From positions 1 to 17,579 of the forward strand of contig CAZGKE010000065.1 of NCBI GenBank assembly GCA_964526035.1: a stretch of DNA of 17,579 nt, read 5' to 3'. The notes below the pieces were generated by a model. It had not been told where the DNA came from. It did not search any database and worked only from the letters and a program-made list of their open reading frames with translations. The position numbers were made by a program, and so were the translations under genes. This document shows positions 7,099 through 14,116 of this stretch, in pieces. Source of the stretch: DAOMOD01 sp964526035 (GTDB lineage Bacteria > Pseudomonadota > Gammaproteobacteria > Xanthomonadales > BPKI01). Each line of letters starts with the position of its first letter. Position 1 is the first letter of the stretch.

Positions 7099-9119
7099 CT
7101 GTGCAGGACGCGCCGGCCAGCAAGCAGCAGTATTGCAAGCAGCAACAGCATCAGACCCTGGAGCATGTGCGCCGCCGCACCGGTCGCGGTGCCGGGCATC
7201 GCGCGGCCACCGCCCACGATGCCTTCGAGCTGACGCCCGTGCGGCAGGTTCTGCGGCATATCGTGTGCGTGCAGCGCTTCGAAGGCCGGACGCGCCGGCA
7301 TGTGTTCGACGGCGACCATGCTGGTGTAAGGGCTGAGCAGCTGGTACTGGAGGGCGGTGGCAGTGACTTCACCACGAATCCACTCCGCATCCGAGCCGTT
7401 GCCGCGCGCATCCTGCAGGGATTCGATGCGGCGTCTGGCCCACAGACTGGCCACGCCAGGCACGTCGATCGACTTTTCCAGCGCCAGCGTGCGCTGCCAG
7501 CGATTGCCGTCGCTGAGTCCGCTCGCCTTGGCGTTGCCTGCGGACACCGGCATGCGTGCCAGCACCACCAGCGGCTCGCCGGTGTAGAGATCGGGCACCT
7601 GCTGCGGGAACGCCTCGGCGTGCGCGGGCCAACTCATCTCGATGTCGTGCAGGACGGGGCTCGTCAAGCGCGTCAGCAGCTCGATCATGCGTTCCTCGAC
7701 CTGGTCCTGGCGTGCGATCAGGGTTTGACTGCCGCGCCCGAAGTCGGCTGCCTTGCGCAGGAAATGGCCATTGACGCCGTGGCCGATGCCGACGGTGAAC
7801 AGGCGTCCATCGCGGATGTCGCGCGTGATCTGCGCCAGCACCTGATCCTCGTTGCCGACCGAACCGTCGGTGATGAACACGATCTGGCGAAGGAAGCCGG
7901 GACTGGGTGGCGCACGCATCGCCTTTTCCAGCGCCGGCAGCATCACGGTGCCTCCATTTGCATGCAGCGCGCTGACGAAGCGGTCGGCTTGCGCGAGCGC
8001 ACCGGCGTCTGCGCGAACCGGTACATCGAAAAGGGAGCGCGTGACGCTGTTGAACTCGATCACGTTGAAGCGATCCTGCGGCGCCAGGGCCGCCAACGCG
8101 ACTTGCAGCGCAGCGCGCGCCTGCTCGATGGCTGCGCCGCGCATCGAGCCCGAGGTGTCCACGATCAGGGTCACCTCGCGCGGCGTGTGGTCGGCGCGGA
8201 ACTGGTGCGGCGGTACCAGCATCAGCATCACGTAGTCGACGCTACCGATACGTTCGCGGTACACCGCACTTTGGGCCTGACCGACATCCTGCGGGGTCCA
8301 GGAAAGCTCGAAGTCGCGGTCGGAGGCAACCAGGCCATCGGCCAGCTCGATGTGCCAGACGTCGCCGCGCTGTTGGCGGCGAACACGGTGATGCTGGCTT
8401 TCAATCGTGGCCAGCGCCATGCCGGGGCGCAGGGTCACCTGCATGCGCAGGGGATTGGCGCTGCCCGCAGCCGGATGCTGGACCGGCGGCGTGATGCGCG
8501 AGGCATCGGGCACCGCGTCGGTATCGGTGGCCCAGCCGCTGCCCGCCTTGGGCGCGTCCTCGGCACGCAGCAAGGGCCGTCCCGGAATGAACCGCGGCAC
8601 GAAGGTGGTCGGGAAGTGCAGGCTGAAGCGGCCGTCCTCATACCGCACCGGCAGCTGGAAACCTATGCCGATCTCGATTTCCTCACCCGGCCCGATGTTG
8701 GCCACCGAAGTGGTGAAAAGGTTGGCGCGTTCCTGCTCCACCAGGCCGGCGCGCTGCCCCTGCTGTCGCGCCTGCTCGTAGGTTCGGCGCGCCTGTTCGC
8801 GCTCCTGCACCTCGCCCAGGATCAGGCGTTCGCCGATGCGGATGGTGAGGCGGTCGACCGCGGCCTGTCCGGGTAGCGGAAACACGAAGCGTGCTTCGGC
8901 CCAGGTGCCGCTGTCATTGACGTAGCGTTGCCGCACCTCGGCGAACGCCACCATCCCCAGCACTTCGATGTCCACCTCGGTGTCCATCAGCAGCGCCCTT
9001 CGCGGTCCGTCGCCGCCGCTGTCGAGCCACAGGGTGGCATGCTCTGCCGTGCGCTCGGCTGCAAGCGCGCTCGATGCCGAAAGCAGCATGAAAATGGTGA
9101 AGGCGCGTGTGGTGGTCAT
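7095..9119 (-). CDS. VIT/vWA sortase target protein
   Basis: The product is 674 residues and matches the TIGR03788 target family. Order of parts: signal peptide (about 1-20); a VIT domain (about 27-155, with VRQRYVNDSGTWAEARFVFPLP and a GEVQEREQARRTYEQA stretch); a vWA domain from about 315, with MIDAS DTSGSM (321-326) and later ITDGS; then the C-terminal sorting signal. That signal has MPGTATG (641-647), an LPXTG-like motif in variant form, a hydrophobic helix (about 653-667) and the basic end RRVLHR. The vWA domain suggests metal-dependent adhesion on the cell surface. The gene precedes and overlaps its sortase. The ATG at 9117-9119 fits the signal peptide; the ribosome binding site is weak. 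Confidence 0.93.
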   Translation of the reverse strand: MTTTRAFTIFMLLSASSALAAERTAEHATLWLDSGGDGPRRALLMDTEVDIEVLGMVAFAEVRQRYVNDSGTWAEARFVFPLPGQAAVDRLTIRIGERLILGEVQEREQARRTYEQARQQGQRAGLVEQERANLFTTSVANIGPGEEIEIGIGFQLPVRYEDGRFSLHFPTTFVPRFIPGRPLLRAEDAPKAGSGWATDTDAVPDASRITPPVQHPAAGSANPLRMQVTLRPGMALATIESQHHRVRRQQRGDVWHIELADGLVASDRDFELSWTPQDVGQAQSAVYRERIGSVDYVMLMLVPPHQFRADHTPREVTLIVDTSGSMRGAAIEQARAALQVALAALAPQDRFNVIEFNSVTRSLFDVPVRADAGALAQADRFVSALHANGGTVMLPALEKAMRAPPSPGFLRQIVFITDGSVGNEDQVLAQITRDIRDGRLFTVGIGHGVNGHFLRKAADFGRGSQTLIARQDQVEERMIELLTRLTSPVLHDIEMSWPAHAEAFPQQVPDLYTGEPLVVLARMPVSAGNAKASGLSDGNRWQRTLALEKSIDVPGVASLWARRRIESLQDARGNGSDAEWIRGEVTATALQYQLLSPYTSMVAVEHMPARPAFEALHAHDMPQNLPHGRQLEGIVGGGRAMPGTATGAAAHMLQGLMLLLLAILLLAGRRVLHR

Positions 9120-9272
9120 GACCCATGTCCCTGCTCAAACCCGGACTCCATTGCAGACCCTGCTGCGGCGCGGCTGCAGGCGCCGCGATGGCCGAGCGCG
9201 GGCGGAACGTGGCTTTCGCCCGGACATCTCGTTGACCTTGTGCTGCGGCCGCCGGTCTTCGCGCCGTGGAGT

Positions 9273-9282
9273 CCTGATCAGG
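9273..9282. other. Perfect 10-bp palindrome in the gap before the ArsR stop
   Basis: CCTGATCAGG lies 15 bases beyond the stop of the ArsR gene, in the 177-base gap (9120-9296) upstream of the sortase target. It could be an operator or chance; no promoter that I would defend was seen in this gap. Confidence 0.2.
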
Positions 9283-9296
9283 TCTTGGGGTGAAAC

Positions 9297-9650
9297 CTAC
9301 TTGGGTCTTGCATTGGTGCGGGCCAGCGAGCGTGCGCGTTTGCCGCGTGCGACTTCGGTAGCGAGCGCTTCGAGGCGAGGGCCCCAGAAGTGACGGAAGC
9401 GATCCAGCCACTGGTCGACCTCGGCCATCGGCCCGCCCTCGACGGCATAGATGCGTCTCGCACCTTCGGCACGCACCGTTGCGAATCCGCTTTCGCGCAG
9501 GACCTTCAGGTGCTGGGATACCCCTGGTTGCGAGATTCCGAAGTCGCGGGAGATGACCTCAACAACCTCGCCCGAGGCCCGTTCACCCTCGGCCAGCAGC
9601 TCCAGAATGCGCCGCCGCACAGGATCGCCAAGGACATCGAAGGCGTGCAT
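9297..9650 (-). CDS. ArsR-family transcriptional regulator
   Basis: A 117-residue winged-helix repressor: MHAFDVLGDPVRRRILELLAEGE, then ISQPGVSQHLKVLRESGFATVRAEGARRIYAV (about 39-70) as recognition helix and wing. The metal-binding ELCVCDL motif of the SmtB/ArsR metal sensors is absent, so it is probably one of the metal-independent members that accompany SRPBCC/AHSA1 proteins. Its start ATG overlaps the stop of the SRPBCC gene by one base (TGATG), so the pair forms one transcript. The gene order is SRPBCC first and regulator second, the reverse of the usual order. The operator at 10294-10315 is its likely target (inference). Confidence 0.9.
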   Translation of the reverse strand: MHAFDVLGDPVRRRILELLAEGERASGEVVEVISRDFGISQPGVSQHLKVLRESGFATVRAEGARRIYAVEGGPMAEVDQWLDRFRHFWGPRLEALATEVARGKRARSLARTNARPK

Positions 9651-10279
9651 CAGCCGCCCGTGTAGAACGCGATCGTGCGCTCGGCCCTGGCGCGCGCGAC
9701 TTCGGGCTCTACACCGGACGCGGCATCTGCTGCACCCCAGGCCTCGCCGCTCTCGCGGATGAAGGCCAGACCGTCATCGGATTGTGTCCATGCCTCGGCC
9801 TCAGCGTGATCAACTGCCGTGTCGGGATCGGCAAGGTGTCTCGCCAGGCCGTGGAGGCTGAGATCCCAGCCGACGCCGCCGGCGCCCGGCCCGTACTGTT
9901 CGTGGAATTCGATGCCGGCGCCTTCCAGGTGGGCAATGTGTTCGAGGGTCAGTTTGGCCCGGGATCCGTCGGCCGCGATGCGCACGGTGACCCAGCTCAG
10001 GGTGCCGTCAAACTCCCAGGTGAGATCGAGCGTCTCTGGCGGATCGCAGCGGGTGATGGTGCCGCCGGCGTTGCCCTGAAGCTGATAGCGACCGCCGGGT
10101 TTCAGATCGCCGTCGATCGGGAGGAACCAGCGCGCCAGGCGCTTGGGTGAGGTGATCGCCTGCCACAGATCGTCGACCGTGGTGTCGAAGCTGCGCATCG
10201 CGACCATCACGTTCGCAGGCTTGCCCAGGTGGTCGCGGTTCGCCACGCGCCGGAACTCTGCGCCGAAGATTCTGTTCAT
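9650..10279 (-). CDS. SRPBCC / AHSA1-family protein
   Basis: The product is 209 residues. The START/SRPBCC-like core is visible from VMVAMRSFDTTVDDLWQAI (about 24-42), with the family's ITSPKRLARWFLP and GGRYQLQGNAGGTITRCDPPETLDLTWEF (62-90), then RAKLTLEHIAH. A C-terminal segment of about 50 residues with Ala-rich helices continues past the domain. AHSA1-like proteins bind hydrophobic ligands; those linked to ArsR regulators are thought to act in stress response or lipid-like ligand binding, but no substrate is known. The start ATG (10277-10279) follows the predicted transcript start by about 23 bases. It is the first gene of the two-gene unit with the ArsR regulator. Confidence 0.88.
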   Translation of the reverse strand: MNRIFGAEFRRVANRDHLGKPANVMVAMRSFDTTVDDLWQAITSPKRLARWFLPIDGDLKPGGRYQLQGNAGGTITRCDPPETLDLTWEFDGTLSWVTVRIAADGSRAKLTLEHIAHLEGAGIEFHEQYGPGAGGVGWDLSLHGLARHLADPDTAVDHAEAEAWTQSDDGLAFIRESGEAWGAADAASGVEPEVARARAERTIAFYTGG

Positions 10280-10293
10280 GCTTGGGTATCCAT

Positions 10294-10315
10294 TGATATC
10301 AGTATAAAATGATAT
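10294..10315. promoter_or_regulatory. Palindromic operator for the ArsR/SRPBCC unit
   Basis: TGATATCA (10294-10301), itself a palindrome, is followed by TGATAT (10310-10315), giving ATATCA-N8-TGATAT as an inverted repeat; a further ATATCA half site sits at 10331-10336. The AT-rich block stands out in GC-rich DNA. It covers the -10 box and the transcript start of the promoter, as expected for a repressor site. That the ArsR protein binds it is an inference. Confidence 0.65.
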
Positions 10316-10337
10316 AAGACAAAACTTATAATATCAA
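10309..10337 (-). promoter_or_regulatory. Sigma-70 promoter of the SRPBCC-ArsR unit
   Basis: On the minus strand TTGATA (10332-10337) and TATCAT (10309-10314) each match consensus at five of six bases and are spaced by exactly 17 bases. The transcript start would fall near 10302, about 23 bases before the start codon at 10279. It is the best promoter in the window. Confidence 0.7.
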
Positions 10338-10405
10338 GGGCGGGTAAGCATTCGCATCAGACGCCAGGCCTTCCCCGGCAGTCGACGCGGTTTGGTTTTG
10401 AGGCC

Positions 10406-10612
10406 CTACGCGGTTTCGGTCTTGCTTCTCGTCCGGGTGCGCAACCCATAGATCAAGGGAACCGCGCCACCTGCGAGGCCGCCCGCTATGGGAGTTACCC
10501 AGGTGTTAGTCATACCGAAGTAGGCTGCGAGAAGCGGAACGGACGCGCCGATGGCGGCGCCGCAGGCCAAGGCCAGAGCAAAGTTCGGCCAATCGATCTT
10601 CTTCTTGGACAT
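10406..10612 (-). CDS. Small membrane protein, unknown, two TM segments
   Basis: The product is 68 residues: a basic N-terminus (MSKKKIDWPN), two hydrophobic helices (about 11-33 and 40-60, joined by a short FGMTNTW-like loop) with GG/GA small-residue packing, and a basic tail (RTRTRSKTETA). The start is fixed by AGGAG seven bases before the ATG (10610-10612), even though the frame stays open upstream to 10741. I do not recognise a family. It is divergent from the LytS-type kinase gene, with 177 bases between the start codons, and is followed by the promoter of the SRPBCC unit. A link to the kinase is possible only from position. Confidence 0.7.
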   Translation of the reverse strand: MSKKKIDWPNFALALACGAAIGASVPLLAAYFGMTNTWVTPIAGGLAGGAVPLIYGLRTRTRSKTETA

Positions 10613-10789
10613 GGCGTACTCCTGCGCTGGGACGCTTGAGGGAAAGTCCGATGCACAGGGTTCGCTCTGTGCGCTGCGCAGTATGCCATTGCTCGGACGC
10701 CAGGTGCCGCAACGTGGTTCGCGACGGCACACCACCGGCAAACGTCCTCAAGTCATTGGCCAACTTCGTGGCCGGTTTCCGGAGCGCCG

Positions 10790-11836
10790 ATGACCCCTCC
10801 AGGCCTGTCGCGGGCACGTGCTTTCTGGCTGCTGCAGATCGGGGGCTGGAGTGGCTACGTTGCCATCAAGAGTGCGGCCTTCCCGCTGACGGTGACCGAT
10901 GCGACATGGGTGATCTGCAAGGGCATCCTGCTGACCAGCGTCCTCGGGGCAGTGCTGCGGCGACTGGACCGGCAAGCCCGGCCGCCGCCAATCCAGATCG
11001 GCGTCGCCGTATTGCTCGCCATCACCACGGCCCTGGTATCGCTGGAGGCATCGCTCCTTGCAGCTCGAAGTGGATGGCTGTTCACAGCGCCCGGCGCCGT
11101 CGCGTGGCTCGCGAGCGTCGAGGGCATGCTGTACGAGTCCTTGCTCTATCTTGCCTGGGCTGCGCTCTACACGGGCATTCGCCGCGGTCTCGACCTTCGG
11201 CAGGAACGCAGCCGACTGCAACTGGCGCTGGAACGGGCCGAACACGCGCACGCACTGATGCTGCGCTATCAGCTCAACCCGCATTTCCTGTTCAACGCGC
11301 TGGCCTCCCTGCACGCGCTGGTCAGGGAAGACGCCACCCGCGCAGAGCGAGTGATCGCCGACCTGTCCGCGTTTCTACGGCACTCGCTGGTCGATTGCGC
11401 CGAAGCGCACTCCACGCTCGCGCGCGAGTTCGATGCTGTCGGCCGCTATCTTGCGATCCAGAAGGTTCGCTTCGAGGATCGCATCGACTACCGCGTCGAC
11501 CACGATCCCGCTCTGGGCGATGTCCGACTGCCGACCTTCCTGCTGCAGCCTCTGGTCGAGAATGCCGTCAAGTACGGCATGCATACCTGTCGTGACGTTC
11601 CAACCAGCATCGCGGTCAGCGCCCGGCGTCGGGGCGACGGCTGCGTGCTCGAGGTTCGCAACAGCGGCCGCTGGATCAACGAGGAAGAGGCATGCGGGGC
11701 GCGTCTGGACCGGTCGGGACTCGGACTCGCCAACTTGCGCGCCCGCCTCGCCGCACAGTTCCACAGCCGCTACGACTTCGACGTCGGTCCGTTCGGAGAC
11801 GAAGTGGTGGCGCGACTGAAGCTCGAAGTCGCTTAG
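10790..11836 (+). CDS. LytS/AlgZ-type sensor histidine kinase
   Basis: The product is 348 residues. About four membrane helices fill the first 130 residues (e.g. about 11-30, 40-57, 68-92, 98-128). The His-kinase box is YQLNPHFLFNAL, with the phosphorylated His at 165. The ATPase domain has the N box LLQPLVENAVKYGM (251-264) and the G2 box SGLGLANLRARL. The G1 box is weak (VRNSGRW in place of DxGxG), which is seen in this subfamily. There is no extracytoplasmic sensor domain, so the stimulus is probably sensed in the membrane. GGAG five bases before the ATG supports the start. The response regulator follows after about 30 bases, so they form one operon. Confidence 0.93.
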   Translation: MTPPGLSRARAFWLLQIGGWSGYVAIKSAAFPLTVTDATWVICKGILLTSVLGAVLRRLDRQARPPPIQIGVAVLLAITTALVSLEASLLAARSGWLFTAPGAVAWLASVEGMLYESLLYLAWAALYTGIRRGLDLRQERSRLQLALERAEHAHALMLRYQLNPHFLFNALASLHALVREDATRAERVIADLSAFLRHSLVDCAEAHSTLAREFDAVGRYLAIQKVRFEDRIDYRVDHDPALGDVRLPTFLLQPLVENAVKYGMHTCRDVPTSIAVSARRRGDGCVLEVRNSGRWINEEEACGARLDRSGLGLANLRARLAAQFHSRYDFDVGPFGDEVVARLKLEVA

Positions 11837-11867
11837 GTAGATCCGTATGTTCGTCGAGGAACGCTCC

Positions 11868-12608
11868 ATGACATCACCCCCCATTCGGACTGTGCTGATC
11901 GAAGATGAACGACTTGCACGCACGGAGTTGAAGCGGCAACTGGGACTCTTGCCGAGAATCGACGTGATCGGCGAAGCCGCGACTTTCGAGTCGGCCCAGG
12001 CACTGCTGCGTGACGCGCGGCCGCAACTGGCTTTCATGGACGTGCAGCTCGACGGCGGCTCCGGCCTGGAGTTGCTGGCCGCCGCCCCGGCCGGCATGCA
12101 GACGATCATCGTCTCTGCCTACGAGGCCTACGCACTGCGCGCATTCGAGGTCAGCGCGGTCGACTACCTCCTGAAGCCGGTGCAGACCGAGCGCCTGAGG
12201 GCCGCCGTCGCAAGGGTCCTGCAACCGACCGTCGATGCGGTTCGAGACAGCGGCCCGGTGCTGCCGTTGGACTACGGCGATCACGTTTTCCTGACTCGGG
12301 GTGAGGATGACGCGCTGTTCCTTCCGGTAAGCAGCATTCGCGCAGTGGTGGCCGACGGCGACTACACCATTGTGCAGACCGGCGATGGCCGGACGCATGA
12401 GGTGTTGAAGCCACTGAAGCACTGGGAAGCGCGACTGCCGAGTCAGTCCTTCGCACGCATCCATCGCTCGGCGATCGTGAATCTGCGCAGCGTGCGGCGG
12501 GTGGACCGTTGGTTCAACCGGCGCTACCGGGTGTTCGTCGAAGGCTTGCCGAGACCGCTGATGATGAGTCGCCGCTACGCCGATGAATTGCGTACGCGCT
12601 TCGGCTGA
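11868..12608 (+). CDS. LytTR-family response regulator
   Basis: The product is 246 residues from the ATG at 11868. The receiver domain (about 5-120) has the acidic pocket EDE (12-14), the phospho-acceptor D58 in AFMDVQLDGG, S83 and K103 (YLLKP). The LytTR DNA-binding domain follows (about 138-245), including FLPVSSIRAVVADGDYTIVQT and SFARIHRSAIVNLRSV. Such regulators bind direct repeats upstream of their targets. GAGGA seven bases upstream favours this start over the in-frame ATG at 11847, which would add MFVEERS. Its partner kinase lies immediately upstream. Targets cannot be seen from the sequence. Confidence 0.93.
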   Translation: MTSPPIRTVLIEDERLARTELKRQLGLLPRIDVIGEAATFESAQALLRDARPQLAFMDVQLDGGSGLELLAAAPAGMQTIIVSAYEAYALRAFEVSAVDYLLKPVQTERLRAAVARVLQPTVDAVRDSGPVLPLDYGDHVFLTRGEDDALFLPVSSIRAVVADGDYTIVQTGDGRTHEVLKPLKHWEARLPSQSFARIHRSAIVNLRSVRRVDRWFNRRYRVFVEGLPRPLMMSRRYADELRTRFG

Positions 12609-12663
12609 GGCAGTGAATCCGTGAAGCGGCGCGCCAGGCGCACGCCGGTCGAGCATGGCGGGG

Positions 12664-12782
12664 TAGGGCAATCCCGGCAGTGGTTGCACGTCTACTATGT
12701 GTTTGCGTTTGAGCACTTGTCCCTGCACGCACCCGCATCTGCGTGCGCGGGCAGGGACAACGCGTCTGGCCAGGATTGCCTA
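12664..12782. repeat. Nested inverted repeats between the response regulator and the secreted protein
   Basis: TAGGGCAATCCCGGCAG (12664-12680) recurs as an imperfect inverted copy at 12766-12782, with two single-base indels. Inside lies the hairpin described at 12717-12760. The outer repeat includes the stop codon of the minus-strand gene. It may simply be terminator structure; no known element was recognised. Confidence 0.4.
12717..12760. terminator. Bidirectional terminator-like hairpin between convergent genes
   Basis: TTGTCCCTGC (12717-12726) and GCAGGGACAA (12751-12760) are perfect 10-bp arms. The internal ACGCA and TGCGT can extend the stem. It lies in the 171-base convergent gap between the LytTR regulator and the secreted protein, so it may end transcripts from both sides. 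There is no marked T tract. Confidence 0.55.
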
Positions 12783-13313
12783 GTGGCGACGCTTCCTGAT
12801 GATGTAGTTGCCGCTGGTGACCGACTCCATGAAGTCCGGTGCCGGTCGATCGTGACAGTCGAAATTGCTGCCATCCGGAATGGGCGTGATCGAATGCTGG
12901 TCGGGCACACCGGCTACGTCGTCACCATCGCGAACCCACAGGAACGCGCGAACGCCGATGTTGGCCGGATCGTTGCTGTCGATCACGGTTCCCTCGACCC
13001 AGGCGGTCTTGGTGACGTGGTCCACCTCGAGGCAGTCGACCGTGTACAGGGCCTTGAACACCCAGGTGAAGCCAGGGAACTCGATGACCACATCGGCGTA
13101 CCACTCGCCGGTCGGCTGGCCGTTCGGCCGCTCGCGAGCGAACACCCAGTAGGAATTTTCGCCGGGTGCGCCGTTGGTCACGAAGGCCGCATAGCCGCCT
13201 CCAATGACATGATCGCGCTGTGGCGGACCGGCGGCGTCGGCCGGAGTGGCGCCAACGCCCAGCAGCAGCACGGTGGCGGCCGCAAGCAAAGTGAGTCCAG
13301 AACTGTTGCGCAT
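12780..13313 (-). CDS. Secreted protein of unknown function
   Basis: The product is 177 residues, from the ATG at 13311-13313, which has AAGGAG seven bases upstream. The frame is open further upstream but that part is not protein-like. A signal peptide occupies the first 28 residues (LTLLAAATVLLLGVGATPADA). The mature part starts HVIGGGYAAFV and has an alternating, beta-rich pattern with CLEV (C94) and FDCHD (C153), which could form a disulfide, and ends SGNYIIRKRRH. The run GGG...ENSYWVFARE...ADVVIEF...VDCLEV...VRDG is reminiscent of post-COAP-1-like beta domains of exported proteins, but this is a weak resemblance. It stands alone. No function can be assigned. Confidence 0.75.
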   Translation of the reverse strand: MRNSSGLTLLAAATVLLLGVGATPADAAGPPQRDHVIGGGYAAFVTNGAPGENSYWVFARERPNGQPTGEWYADVVIEFPGFTWVFKALYTVDCLEVDHVTKTAWVEGTVIDSNDPANIGVRAFLWVRDGDDVAGVPDQHSITPIPDGSNFDCHDRPAPDFMESVTSGNYIIRKRRH

Positions 13314-13469
13314 GTCGCATCTCCTTGGGTTCGGGGCATATTCCCCGCTGACGATGAAAACCCGGACGACAAGGGCGGCCAATGGCCGCTCGACAAGATG
13401 CCCTCGGGACCGACGAAGACGCCGAGGACTCGACCAATGGCAGCGCAAGCCAAGCGTGGCCGCAGCCCC

Positions 13470-13492
13470 TGCAGGAGCGGCGAAAGCCGCGA
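13470..13492 (+). repeat. REP-like unit, first of an inverted pair
   Basis: The unit runs TGCAGGAGCGGCGAAAGC then CGCGA. It contains an internal palindrome (GCGGC-GAAA-GCCGC). The inverted partner at 13516-13539 differs in a single base of its 24. The same unit, diverged, occurs at 179-203. Confidence 0.75.
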
Positions 13493-13515
13493 TCATCGGT
13501 CCGATCGAAGCGCCT

Positions 13516-13539
13516 ATCGCGGCATTCGCCGCTCCTGCA
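13516..13539 (-). repeat. REP-like unit, second of an inverted pair
   Basis: Reverse complement of the unit at 13470-13492 with one change (GAATG for GAAAG). Together with the 23-base spacer, which includes the palindrome ATCGGTCCGAT, the pair could fold into one long hairpin, like a REPIN. It lies between the secreted protein gene and the DoxX gene, at the 3' side of the latter, and could also act as terminator. Confidence 0.75.
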
Positions 13540-13569
13540 TGGAGCCGTGAGCTTCGCTTTCCGTCCCAA

Positions 13570-13998
13570 TCACGACTGCGCGCGCTTGACCCTGACGTGC
13601 TGCAGCCCGACGCAGAGCAGGCAGACGATCAGCAACACGCTGTATTCCGCGCCGTTGCGCCCGAGACCGACCACGAACCAGCCCGCTGGGGCGTGAACCA
13701 GCACGATGCCCACGGTGTAGATGAACGCATAGACAAGCGTAAGTGGAAATACAAGCACGCGAAACGCCAGAAGGACTGTGCCCAGGATTTCGAACGCGGT
13801 GATCGATGCGGCGATGGCGAAACCGAGTGGAAGGCCAAGGCCGTCAAGCCAGGCGCCGAAAGGCGCCACACCGCCAGCGAGCAGGCGGGCCCATCCGTGA
13901 GCGGCAATCAGGCCCGCCAGGCACAGCCTGAGGATCGTCCATCCAAACTCATTGCGACGAATCGGATCGCGCAACGCAGCGGGGAGAGGAATCTGCAT
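13570..13998 (-). CDS. DoxX-family membrane protein
   Basis: The product is 142 residues with four predicted membrane helices (about 18-38, 57-79, 82-102, 116-134), the usual layout for DoxX-like proteins. The family signature is seen in RLCLAGLIAAHGWARLL, with GLGLPLGFAIAASITAFEILGTVLLAFR after it. DoxX-type proteins are integral membrane proteins linked to respiratory or oxidative-stress functions, mostly uncharacterised. The start ATG (13996-13998) has GAGG nine bases upstream. It lies 118 bases downstream of the UspA stop on the same strand, so it may be read through from that operon. The REP pair follows. Confidence 0.85.
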   Translation of the reverse strand: MQIPLPAALRDPIRRNEFGWTILRLCLAGLIAAHGWARLLAGGVAPFGAWLDGLGLPLGFAIAASITAFEILGTVLLAFRVLVFPLTLVYAFIYTVGIVLVHAPAGWFVVGLGRNGAEYSVLLIVCLLCVGLQHVRVKRAQS

Positions 13999-14116
13999 GG
14001 GTTGTAGCCTCGAGTGGTGAGGGGCAGCCCGTCAATCCTTGCAATTATTGCGGCGCGCTCGGTGCTGTGTCCACGCTGAGGACCTCGGCACCAGGGCGCG
14101 CGACCGGGAGAAGCGC

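Noticed and set aside
6831..8876. Plus-strand open frame of about 2 kb opposite the sortase target
   Set aside because: It is the antisense shadow of the VIT/vWA gene in GC-rich DNA: Arg/His/Gln-rich composition, no domain, no ribosome binding site.
10636..11595. Second open frame on the same strand as the LytS kinase
   Set aside because: Out of frame with the kinase, Arg/Pro/Ala-rich composition and no motif; the kinase frame has His and N boxes.
13314..13496. N-terminal extension of the secreted protein
   Set aside because: It runs through a REP-like unit, and the signal peptide with AAGGAG sets the start at 13313.
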